The notes below the pieces were generated by a model. The model worked only from the letters and a program-made list of their open reading frames with translations. It made no database searches and was not told the origin of the DNA. The position numbers and the translations under genes are program-made. DNA of 14,891 nucleotides. Source: Bacillota bacterium (lineage in GTDB: Bacteria; Bacillota; Clostridia; Oscillospirales; Ruminococcaceae). Position 1 is the first letter of the stretch, and every line of letters starts with the position of its first letter. The stretch is from contig JAEYXR010000131.1 of the NCBI GenBank assembly GCA_023431215.1, positions 1 to 14,891 of the forward strand, read 5' to 3'. This document shows, one piece after another, positions 5,607 through 11,926 of this stretch.

Positions 5607-5891
5607 ATGAGCAGAGCAAAGGACGTTCCGGTAAATGCAAATAAGCTACTTAGCGCAAAAGGATTGCTAAAAGCGGGAGATATTGTAGTAGCCAAAAGAA
5701 GTTGGAATGCCCCAACCAGTAAAGACGTAGACTGGCAGCCGGCAAGAAATGTAAAGGGTACAGTGATCTTTGTATCAGAGAACGGCCGCTGGTTAACAAT
5801 CAAGGGAAAGCACTTCTGCGAAAGCTTTTTTGCGTGGGACATTTTAAAGGTCAGGAGGGTGTCGGATGCCAATAAAAAACTACACAACTAA
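5607..5891 (+). CDS. Hypothetical protein, 94 aa
   Basis: ATG 5607 follows GGGAGGT (5591-5597) at 9 bases. The product begins with a polar stretch (MSRAKDVPVNANKLLSAKG), then a segment rich in alternating hydrophobic residues: LKAGDIVVAKRSW, VKGTVIFVSENGRWLTIKGK, FFAWDILKVRRV. This pattern resembles a small beta-barrel (SH3/KOW-like), but I do not recognise a named family. It overlaps the next gene (start 5866) by 26 bases. Function unknown. Confidence 0.6.
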   Translation: MSRAKDVPVNANKLLSAKGLLKAGDIVVAKRSWNAPTSKDVDWQPARNVKGTVIFVSENGRWLTIKGKHFCESFFAWDILKVRRVSDANKKLHN

Positions 5892-6297
5892 AATTGATGT
5901 ATATGACAGCCTAGGTGAAATACAAGGTGCCCTGGCACGTAACGGTGCTCGGAAAATCATGATTGATTATGACGATGCCGGAAAGCCCATTGCAGTAACC
6001 TTTGGCATAGAAACTTGTACAGGCCCGCAGGGCTTCCAGTTGCCGGCGAATATAGACGGAGTACTTGCGGTATTTGTAAAGCAAAAGGTAAAGGTTGACC
6101 GGGCACAGGCAGAGCGGACAGCATGGAGAAATATCCGCGATTGGGTACTAGCCCAAATGGCATTTGTGGAAGCGGGAAATGTCCAAGTAGATGAAGTATT
6201 CCTTCCGTACCTTACGGACGGCAAAGGAAACACACTATATCAAGCCTACAAGGGTGGTCAATTGCTACTGGGAGGTGCAAAGGATGATGTGCTTTAG
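5866..6297 (+). CDS. Hypothetical phage protein, 143 aa
   Basis: ATG 5866 has GGAGGGTG (5854-5861). The protein starts MPIKNYTTKIDVYDSLGEIQGALARNGARKIMIDYD and continues GKPIAVTFGIET, PANIDGVLAVF, then a helical half ERTAWRNIRDWVLAQMAFVEAGNVQVDEVFLPYL and a Gly/Leu-rich C-terminus (YQAYKGGQLLLGG). This overall form is familiar from conserved hypothetical proteins of Bacillota phage early regions, where it is often near recombination or replication genes; the function is not known. It overlaps both the upstream gene (26 bases) and the DUF4406 gene (14 bases). Confidence 0.65.
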   Translation: MPIKNYTTKIDVYDSLGEIQGALARNGARKIMIDYDDAGKPIAVTFGIETCTGPQGFQLPANIDGVLAVFVKQKVKVDRAQAERTAWRNIRDWVLAQMAFVEAGNVQVDEVFLPYLTDGKGNTLYQAYKGGQLLLGGAKDDVL

Positions 6298-6694
6298 CAA
6301 AGAATGCCCTTTTAAACAGGACCCAGGGCCGCAGGTATGCCCAGCTGCTAACAATGGGTGTGATGGATTCACAAAAGATGACGACAGGGTGTGCTACATA
6401 GCCGGAAAAATCTCCGGGGATAAAGAATACAGGAAAAAATTCAGCATTGCCAAAGCAGCCTTAGTGAGGGAAGGATTCTCCGTGTTAAATCCAGCAGACC
6501 TACCTGCCGGCATGACACCGGCAGAATATATGCGTATCTGCTTTGCCATGATGGACACAGCTGATATAGTAGCGTTTCTTCCAGACTGGTACGGTAGCCG
6601 CGGTGCACGATTGGAAAACGACTGGTGCCAGTATGTAGGCAAAAAGACCATATACCTGGAGCACATGACATTTTATAAAAAGGCGGTGGAGTAA
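6284..6694 (+). CDS. DUF4406 protein (deoxyribosyltransferase-like)
   Basis: A 136-residue protein whose main part matches DUF4406, a Rossmann-like family related to nucleoside 2-deoxyribosyltransferases: YIAGKISGDKEYRKKF (nucleotide-loop-like N-motif), VLNPADLPAGMTPAEYMRICFAMMDTADIVAFLPDW (NP/LP...MM..AD signature) and GSRGARLENDWCQYVGKKTIYLE (E in SxGAxxE). It may act on deoxynucleosides or nucleotides during infection; this is a family-level inference. The first 27 residues add four Cys (C3, C8, C19, C26). Start ATG 6284 (MMCFSKEC) with GGGAGGT at 6270-6276; a longer reading from 6191 lies over the previous gene and lacks the site. Overlaps the previous gene by 14 bases. Confidence 0.75.
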   Translation: MMCFSKECPFKQDPGPQVCPAANNGCDGFTKDDDRVCYIAGKISGDKEYRKKFSIAKAALVREGFSVLNPADLPAGMTPAEYMRICFAMMDTADIVAFLPDWYGSRGARLENDWCQYVGKKTIYLEHMTFYKKAVE

Positions 6695-6727
6695 TGAACA
6701 ACTATATAAACTTGCCAAGGAGTCAAC

Positions 6728-6979
6728 ATGACAATATACACAGTATTTGAGACCAATACCGGAGCACTGCTTGCAACAGGCACCGCAAAAGAATGTGCAG
6801 AAACATTAGGGTTTATCAATGAAGGTTCCTTCCGCTGTGCAGTGTATCAAGTCCGGGACGGCATCAACAAAAGGTACAAGATAGAAATACATAATAAGCG
6901 GGACGACATAATTGAACCCATCTGGCATGAAGAATTTTATAACAGATGGCGAAAAATTCAAAAAAGATTTGGAGTGTGA
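6728..6979 (+). CDS. Small phage protein with HTH-like segment, 83 aa
   Basis: ATG 6728 follows AAGGAG (6716-6721). The sequence starts as a beta hairpin (MTIYTVFETNTGALLATGTAKECAETLGF), where TAKECAETLGF resembles the NUMOD1/HTH-like helix often seen in small phage proteins, then continues CAVYQVRDGINKRYKIEIHNKRDD and a basic WRKIQKRF C-terminus. It probably binds nucleic acid, but no exact family is recognised. It lies just before the late regulator gene, with 4 bases between its stop and the regulator GTG. Confidence 0.6.
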   Translation: MTIYTVFETNTGALLATGTAKECAETLGFINEGSFRCAVYQVRDGINKRYKIEIHNKRDDIIEPIWHEEFYNRWRKIQKRFGV

Positions 6980-6983
6980 TAGT

Positions 6984-7424
6984 GTGGCAGATTGGAAGTA
7001 CAATGCAGTACAGGACCTGAAGGAATACCAGAGTGTACAGAGCAGCCTACATAACCTGTCGGAAGAAATCAAAAACCTAGAAATAGAAATGCAAATCACA
7101 AAGGGAACAAGGTTTGATAGGACACCAGTGCAGGGTGGTGGCAATGGCTATGAAGATAGAATGATTAATAATATCGACCGAAGAGGACGGTTAGAAGAAA
7201 ACCTGCGCATTGCCAATCATAAGGTGAAACGCATTGAATCCGGCCTAAAAGTCCTATCAGACAAAGAAAAGCTAGTTCTAAGTCGCTTCTACGTCGAACG
7301 TACCGGGGACTACATAGATAGACTTTGCCATGAATTGGGATATGAAAAAACACAGATTTATCGCATAAAAGATATGGCGCTAAAGAAGTTTACTCTGTCC
7401 ATGTTTGGCATTGTGGACCTGTAA
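6984..7424 (+). CDS. Late-gene regulator, sigma-region-4-like (DUF1492/ArpU/RinA type)
   Basis: GTG 6984 has GGAG (6971-6974) at 9 bases; an upstream ATG at 6912 in this frame would overlap the previous gene by most of 70 bases and is rejected. The 146-residue protein has an N-terminal coiled coil (KEYQSVQSSLHNLSEEIKNLEIEM), a middle segment with a Gly-rich turn (PVQGGGNGYEDRM), a second helix set, and at the C-terminus LSDKEKLVLSRFYVERTGDYIDRLCHELGYEKTQIYRIKDMALKKF, i.e. a sigma-70 region 4-like helix-turn-helix. This is the plan of DUF1492 and ArpU/RinA-type activators that turn on the packaging and structural genes in Bacillota phages. It sits immediately before the probable late promoter, which supports that role. 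Confidence 0.75.
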   Translation: MADWKYNAVQDLKEYQSVQSSLHNLSEEIKNLEIEMQITKGTRFDRTPVQGGGNGYEDRMINNIDRRGRLEENLRIANHKVKRIESGLKVLSDKEKLVLSRFYVERTGDYIDRLCHELGYEKTQIYRIKDMALKKFTLSMFGIVDL

Positions 7425-7430
7425 ATAAAA

Positions 7431-7476
7431 GATGGGAAAAAGAAGGGAAAAAAAGCGGGAATTTTCGTGGTATACT
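7431..7476 (+). promoter_or_regulatory. Candidate late promoter with phased GGGA/A-tract repeats
   Basis: An extended -10 TGGTATACT (TG at 7468-7469, TATACT at 7471-7476) has no -35 box at the expected 17-base distance (only A-rich DNA). Instead GGGA is repeated at 7434, 7445 and 7457 (11 and 12 bases apart), each with adjacent A-runs, i.e. about one per DNA turn. This suits activator-dependent transcription, with the repeats as binding sites or bent DNA; the gene just upstream encodes a likely late activator. The assignment to that protein is inference. Confidence 0.55.
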
Positions 7477-7496
7477 AGTAGCATAAAAAGTATGAA

Positions 7497-7526
7497 GCCT
7501 CATCGATAAAACGGTGGGGCTATTTT
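7497..7526 (+). terminator. Hairpin terminator/attenuator at start of late operon
   Basis: GCCTCATCG (7497-7505), loop ATAAAA, CGGTGGGGC (7512-7520): nine base pairs with two G-T pairs, followed by TATTTT. It lies only about 15 bases after the predicted late transcription start (near 7482) and before the first late gene. It may stop early-operon readthrough or act as an attenuator for the late mRNA. Confidence 0.5.
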
Positions 7527-7549
7527 AATGCCATGGAGGTGATGTTGCA

Positions 7550-7729
7550 ATGCCATTTATACCAGAGCCTACCCGCAGTGCTCCACCGATGCCAAGAAAG
7601 CAGACCGTACCAGAAAAGTATGAACCTGTTGTAGCATTCACAGAAAAACTTACAGGTAGGACGCTAACTGATAGAGATTATAAAATATTGATTACACTGG
7701 TAGAGTATGCAGGTAAATGTGATGGCTAA
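7550..7729 (+). CDS. Small hypothetical protein, 59 aa
   Basis: ATG 7550 is preceded by the very strong GGAGGTGAT (7535-7543) and the frame ends with TAA at 7727-7729. The product starts with a Pro-rich segment (MPFIPEPTRSAPPMPRKQTVP) and ends as a helical domain (VVAFTEKLTGRTLTDRDYKILITLVEYAG). I do not recognise it. As the first gene of the late operon, overlapping the HNH gene by 8 bases, it may be a packaging accessory protein; that is only positional inference. Confidence 0.6.
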   Translation: MPFIPEPTRSAPPMPRKQTVPEKYEPVVAFTEKLTGRTLTDRDYKILITLVEYAGKCDG

Positions 7730-8012
7730 AGAGTTTGCGAAGGCTTTTTATAAATCAAAGGCATGGCAATGTGCAAGGGAATATGCTCTTAAACGAGACA
7801 ACTACAGATGTGTTGAATGCGGTAGGGCGGCAGAAGAAGTACACCACATAGAATATCTAAGGCCAGAGAATATAAACAACCCAGCAGTAACAGTCAGTCC
7901 AAGCAACCTTATGTCATTATGCTTTCAATGTCATAAGGCAAAGCATCAGAAGCAAAATGAATGTGAAGTAACATATTACTTTGACAGCAACGGCAATATA
8001 ACCCCCCGGTAG
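7722..8012 (+). CDS. HNH endonuclease (packaging associated)
   Basis: 96-residue HNH nuclease: W15 and R25-D-N-Y lead into C30-x2-C33, the catalytic pair H41-H42 (EVHHIEYL), N62 in the loop, and C67-x2-C70-H71...H75 for zinc. HNH proteins encoded next to terminase are known to cooperate with the terminase in cos cleavage in several phages (HK97 gp74 and staphylococcal cos phages), so that role is likely. Start ATG 7722 overlaps the previous stop; ATG 7707 in the same frame is an alternative adding 5 residues. Stop TAG is at 8010-8012, inside a CCCCCCGG sequence that may be part of cos. Confidence 0.85.
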   Translation: MAKEFAKAFYKSKAWQCAREYALKRDNYRCVECGRAAEEVHHIEYLRPENINNPAVTVSPSNLMSLCFQCHKAKHQKQNECEVTYYFDSNGNITPR

Positions 8013-8093
8013 GGTTAATATATTTTTTATACCTAAGGGACCGAAGGGGGCCTCAATTAGAACTAACTATCGTGCGTGAAGGGGGTGTAGGTA
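8002..8093 (+). other. Candidate cos region between HNH and terminase genes
   Basis: The 81-base gap between HNH and small terminase genes plus the last HNH codons contains an imperfect dyad, CCCCCCGGT (8002-8010) and ACCGAAGGGGG (8040-8050), around an AT-rich core (TTAATATATTTTTTATA). Another GGGGG follows at 8081-8085. Such GC-rich dyads around an AT core next to terS and HNH fit the usual location of a cos site, but the exact ends cannot be read from sequence. The ribosome binding site of terS is in its last part. Confidence 0.35.
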
Positions 8094-8459
8094 ATGTTTG
8101 AGCATATCTGGACGGAAAAGAAGCGGACACAAAAGATAAAGTCTGAAATTAAGAGACTTAATACTATCTTTGCCAATGTGGATGAAGATAAAAAGAAAAC
8201 CGTTGAAAAGCTGATAGAAAACGCAGCATTTCAGGCGGTTATTCTTGAAGAAATGGCACTTATTGTAAAAAGAGATGGATTTGTAGAAGAATACCAAAAC
8301 GGTGCAAATCAAAAAGGCTTCAAGAAGTCAGCTGCCGTTGAGAGCTACGACAAATCCATTAATACCTACAGCAAAATCATCAAACAACTTACCGAATTAC
8401 TGCCGAATAACGATGCAAATATACCAGGTGCTGCCATAATGGACTTTATAAACCGATGA
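8094..8459 (+). CDS. terS: Phage terminase small subunit
   Basis: 121 residues, highly charged and helical, ATG 8094 after AGGGGGTGTAGGT (8080-8092). The central part (ENAAFQAVILEEMALIVKRDGFVEEYQNG) and the ANQKGFKKSAAVESYDKSINTYSKIIKQLTELLP segment are the typical pattern of P27-like small terminases, where the second segment helps the oligomer form. It would recognise the packaging site and recruit the large subunit. Its stop overlaps the large terminase ATG in an ATGA junction, which supports coupled expression. Confidence 0.8.
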   Translation: MFEHIWTEKKRTQKIKSEIKRLNTIFANVDEDKKKTVEKLIENAAFQAVILEEMALIVKRDGFVEEYQNGANQKGFKKSAAVESYDKSINTYSKIIKQLTELLPNNDANIPGAAIMDFINR

Positions 8460-10126
8460 ATTGGCCACAAGAATACCTCAGTATGATAAAAAGTGGTGCG
8501 GAAGTCGTTTCTGACAAGGTAAAAGCTGTATATGAGCGTGAATGCTCTTGGATGCTTCATCCTCCTGCAAACTTCCCATACTACTTTAACGAAGCTGAGG
8601 GCGAGAAGCATATCCAATTTATTGAAAGATTTTGTAAGCACTCAAAGGGCAAATTTGCAGGTAATCCGGTACAATTAGAGCCATTTCAAAAGGCGAAAAT
8701 TCAACTTGTTTTTGGCTGGAAGGAAATAGAAACAGATTATCGCCGAATACAAGAAGTTGTTGACATAAGGGGCAGAAAATGCGGTAAAAGTACAGAAACT
8801 GCTGCGGTAGAATGGGACGTTCTTCTAAATGATAATGAAGGAGGCCCCGAAGTTTACTGTACAGCTAATAAAAAAGACCAAGCAAGCCTGATCTACACGG
8901 AATGTGTAAATATGCGCACTCAATCACCCGAGCTTCGCGCAATCAGCAAAAAAAGACAATCAGATATTTATACGCCGTTTAACATGGGCTTTATCAAGTG
9001 CTTAGCGGCGGACACCTCTACAATGGACGGATTAAACCCGTCCTTTTTTAGTCAAGATGAGTTTCACGCTGCAAAAACATCGGCACTCTATGATGTAATG
9101 ATACAAGGCCAGTCAATGCGTGACAACCCACTGGCATGGCTTATCAGCACAAATGGATTTGTCCGTGAAGGCTTCTTTGATGACAAATACAATTACTGTT
9201 CTAACGTTGCTTTATGGGTTCCGGGGTACGAGGATTACAAAACATTGCCGCTCATTTACGAACTAAACAACCGTGACACATGGCAAGACCCTGCACACTG
9301 GGGAGAAGCCAACCCGGGACTTGGAAAGATAAAAAAGCTTAGCACATTACAGGGCTTTGTTGACAAAGCAAAGCGTGATCCATCGTTCTTACCTACTGTA
9401 ATGACCAAGGATTTTAATTTACCTGAGAATGGGTTTGGAACTTGGCTGGAATACGAGGAGTCTATCAGCTGCAAGCATGATTTGTCAGAAGAATTTTTGA
9501 CAAAATCATATGCAGTTGGCGGGTGTGACCTGTCAGCGACAACAGACCTTACTTGCGCGACGCTGCTGGTAAAACGCCCAAACGATACAAGGATATTTGT
9601 GCTGCAAAAGTATTTCCTTCCAAAATCAAGAATTGATGCCGTTGCAGCGAATAGCAAAAGCGAAGCGCCTTATCGCAAGTGGGTTAACGAAGGTTGGCTG
9701 CATGAGTGCGAGGGTGCAACGGTTGATTTTAAAGCAGTCACAGAATGGTTTGTAAGAATGGTGAAGCAGTTTAATATACGTCCACTATGGATAGGATACG
9801 ATGCTGCACTATCGGGATACTGGGTGGAGGAAATGGAAACATGGGGATTTAACATGGAAAAGATACGGCAAGGGCCTTTTACCTGGACATATCCCATGAA
9901 AGAGCTAAAGGGCATGTTCCAAGAACACAGAATCGCCTATAACAACCCTATGTTGCAGTGGTGCCTACTCAATACCGGCAAGAAGTCACTTAATAAAGAC
10001 GGCATCGAAAGCCAGCAACCGGTTAAGCTGGCCAGCAACAAAAGAATAGATGGTATGGTGTCGCTGCTGAATGCGTACACCTGCTACAAAAACCACGAAG
10101 AAGAATATTTGAAATATGTGAGGTGA
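8456..10126 (+). CDS. terL: Phage terminase large subunit
   Basis: 556 residues, typical for phage large terminases of this group. The ATPase domain has the Walker A-like GRKCGKST (residues 106-113) and a Walker B-like stretch ending in Asp 201-Glu 202 (FFSQDE), with NGF near 235 in the coupling motif area. The C-terminal nuclease half contains acidic residues consistent with an RNase H-like active site: Asp 358 (GGCDLSATTDLT), Asp 449 (IGYDAAL) and Asp 532 (KRIDGMVSLLNA). The enzyme pumps DNA into the prohead and cuts it at packaging ends. The start ATG overlaps the terS stop by 4 bases. Adjacent portal gene follows 4 bases downstream. Confidence 0.92.
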   Translation: MNWPQEYLSMIKSGAEVVSDKVKAVYERECSWMLHPPANFPYYFNEAEGEKHIQFIERFCKHSKGKFAGNPVQLEPFQKAKIQLVFGWKEIETDYRRIQEVVDIRGRKCGKSTETAAVEWDVLLNDNEGGPEVYCTANKKDQASLIYTECVNMRTQSPELRAISKKRQSDIYTPFNMGFIKCLAADTSTMDGLNPSFFSQDEFHAAKTSALYDVMIQGQSMRDNPLAWLISTNGFVREGFFDDKYNYCSNVALWVPGYEDYKTLPLIYELNNRDTWQDPAHWGEANPGLGKIKKLSTLQGFVDKAKRDPSFLPTVMTKDFNLPENGFGTWLEYEESISCKHDLSEEFLTKSYAVGGCDLSATTDLTCATLLVKRPNDTRIFVLQKYFLPKSRIDAVAANSKSEAPYRKWVNEGWLHECEGATVDFKAVTEWFVRMVKQFNIRPLWIGYDAALSGYWVEEMETWGFNMEKIRQGPFTWTYPMKELKGMFQEHRIAYNNPMLQWCLLNTGKKSLNKDGIESQQPVKLASNKRIDGMVSLLNAYTCYKNHEEEYLKYVR

Positions 10127-10130
10127 TAAA

Positions 10131-11309
10131 GTGGGGATTTTCGGCAAGCTCTTTTCCAAGTTTAGGTGGAAAACAAATAGTTACTACGGATACACAACAA
10201 AATCATCTCCGTACATCGGTGAGGTTTGGGACCAGGATATATTCAGGGCTACCGTTGACTGTATTGCTTCACATGGTGCAAAGGGACAGGCTAAGCATGT
10301 TGTATTGGATAAGGATGGGCGAATCCAAAAGGTGGTACATAATAGCCCATATGCAAAGCTGTTAAATCTAAGTCCAAATCCGATTATGAGTGGCTTTGAT
10401 TTCAAATACAAAATGATAGCCCAACTGGAAACCAAGGGCACTGCAATTGCTTACATCGACTGGGATGGAACTACGCCAAAGATGATCTGCCCGGTGGATT
10501 ATAGGAGGTTTGAATTCAGGTCCGTTATTGGCGGCGGCTATGCGGTAGATTTTACCGACTACGAAGGGAACACAAATCTATTGCCGCTTGAGGATTGTGT
10601 TGTAATTCGCAAATTTTATAACACAAGAGAAGCATCTGGTGATGGAAATGAACCGATATACAGTGTTCTCGACATGACCAAAGCATCTGATGAAGGCTTT
10701 GTTGAGTGCTTAAGCGTATCCAATAAGGTGCGTGGCCTCCATAAAAATAAAATAGCCATGCTGGATAAAGAGGACATTGAAGAAAGCCAGCTTAAATTTG
10801 CAGAAAGATTCAAAAAGGCTGCTACAGAGGGCGGTATAGTCAGCATAGACAGTATGGAGGAGTATACGCCACTGAAAGCCGATACCTACTCTGCAAACGC
10901 TATGCAGATGAAAGAGATAGCCAATCGAATTTATACATACCTGCGAACGCCTGAGGAAATTGTACAATCCAAATATACTGAGCAAGTCGGGCTTGCGTGG
11001 TATGAATCAAAAATTGAGCCTATCTGGGAAATGCTTTCAGAGGCTATCACCAATGCTTGCTTTACAATGCGCGAAAAAGATGTTGGAAACAGAATTGTTT
11101 TTGCCGGTGGTGTCATGATGGGAACAAGCTATCAAACAAGGGTGAATATTATTGCCCAAACAAGAGAGCTTGGCATATTCTCAGCAAATGAACTGCGTGA
11201 GTTACTGGGATACACGCCCATCGAGGATGGAGACAAGCGGCAGGTGTCTTTAAATTATATTAATGCTGAGAATCAAGATGGCTATCAATCAGGAACAGGA
11301 GATGAATAA
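10131..11309 (+). CDS. HK97-family portal protein
   Basis: 392 residues, starting at GTG 10131 after GAGGTGAT (10120-10127). The protein has the HK97 portal pattern: a short basic N-terminus (VGIFGKLFSKFRWKTN), YIGEVWDQDIFRATVDCIASHGAKGQAKHVV, a central segment with HNSPYAKLLNLSPNPIMSG, and later DMTKASDEGF...VRGLHKNKIAML, TYLRTPEEIVQSKYTEQVGLAWYESKIEPIWEML and LFSANELRELLGYTPIEDGD-like C-terminus (IFSANELRELLGYTP). Twelve copies would form the ring at one prohead vertex for DNA entry and tail joining. Length (about 390-430 in the family) is normal. The protease gene starts in the next base after its stop. Confidence 0.92.
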   Translation: MGIFGKLFSKFRWKTNSYYGYTTKSSPYIGEVWDQDIFRATVDCIASHGAKGQAKHVVLDKDGRIQKVVHNSPYAKLLNLSPNPIMSGFDFKYKMIAQLETKGTAIAYIDWDGTTPKMICPVDYRRFEFRSVIGGGYAVDFTDYEGNTNLLPLEDCVVIRKFYNTREASGDGNEPIYSVLDMTKASDEGFVECLSVSNKVRGLHKNKIAMLDKEDIEESQLKFAERFKKAATEGGIVSIDSMEEYTPLKADTYSANAMQMKEIANRIYTYLRTPEEIVQSKYTEQVGLAWYESKIEPIWEMLSEAITNACFTMREKDVGNRIVFAGGVMMGTSYQTRVNIIAQTRELGIFSANELRELLGYTPIEDGDKRQVSLNYINAENQDGYQSGTGDE

Positions 11310-11921
11310 ATGGATAGAAACAAACTACTTGAACGTCGCTTTGAATTTCAAGTGCGGACACTGGACAATGAAGGTGGGCAGGAGCTTTGGGTAGAGGGGT
11401 ATGCAGCCACCTTTGATTCTCCTACGGTGCTATGGGAGGAAGGCGGCAAGCAATACAAAGAGCAAATCTGCCGGGGTGCATTTGATTCCTGCAAGATGGA
11501 AGATGTTATTTTCAATTACAATCACACCGGAAAAGTAATGGCACGTACCCGCAACAAAACTCTACAAGTAAATGTAGATAATACAGGATTATTCATTAGA
11601 GCAAGGCTTGACGGCACCGAAGAAGGTCGTAAGTTATATGAAGAAATTCAAGGCGGATATATTGACCGCATGAGCTTTGCATTTACCATTGCAGAAGAAT
11701 CCTTTGATAAAGATAATCTGCAATGGAATGTCCGAAAAATTAAGAGGTTGTACGACGTTAGCGCAGTGGATATACCTGCGTATGACGATACATCAATAAA
11801 TGCTCGCAAGACTTTTATCCTGGAGGCGGATGCTCAGGAGAAAAGACAACGTGAGGCGGCGGCTGAACTTGCGAAGCGAAAGTTAGCACTCAAAATTAGA
11901 TTGTCAGTAGGGAAGGAATAA
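11310..11921 (+). CDS. HK97-family prohead protease
   Basis: 203 residues, ATG 11310 directly after the portal stop. Typical order: FEFQVRTLDNEG...VEGYAATFDSPTVLWEE near the start, His 72 in FNYNHTG, Ser 122 in DRMSFAFTI and VSAVDIPAYDD towards the end. His and Ser positions match the catalytic residues of the assemblin-like S78/U35 protease of HK97. It digests the delta scaffold part of the capsid protein during maturation, so the fused delta domain of the next gene is its expected substrate. The Lys/Arg-rich last 40 residues may be a self-cleaved tail. Confidence 0.9.
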   Translation: MDRNKLLERRFEFQVRTLDNEGGQELWVEGYAATFDSPTVLWEEGGKQYKEQICRGAFDSCKMEDVIFNYNHTGKVMARTRNKTLQVNVDNTGLFIRARLDGTEEGRKLYEEIQGGYIDRMSFAFTIAEESFDKDNLQWNVRKIKRLYDVSAVDIPAYDDTSINARKTFILEADAQEKRQREAAAELAKRKLALKIRLSVGKE

Positions 11922-11926
11922 GAATT

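Noticed and set aside
4841..5887. Long minus-strand frame (348 codons) opposite the DUF3102 gene
   Set aside because: Low-complexity Ser/Ala/Cys/Phe-rich product that mirrors the Glu/Lys/Ala-rich coiled coil on the other strand; no good ribosome binding site or promoter, and the + frame has a clear family and site.
6694..6750. 18-codon frame starting in a TAATG junction before the 83-aa gene
   Set aside because: Too short, overlaps the next start; it could couple translation but there is nothing to support a real product.
10123..10365. 80-codon + frame at the start of the portal gene
   Set aside because: Out-of-frame shadow inside the HK97 portal gene, Ser/Thr-rich with no family match.
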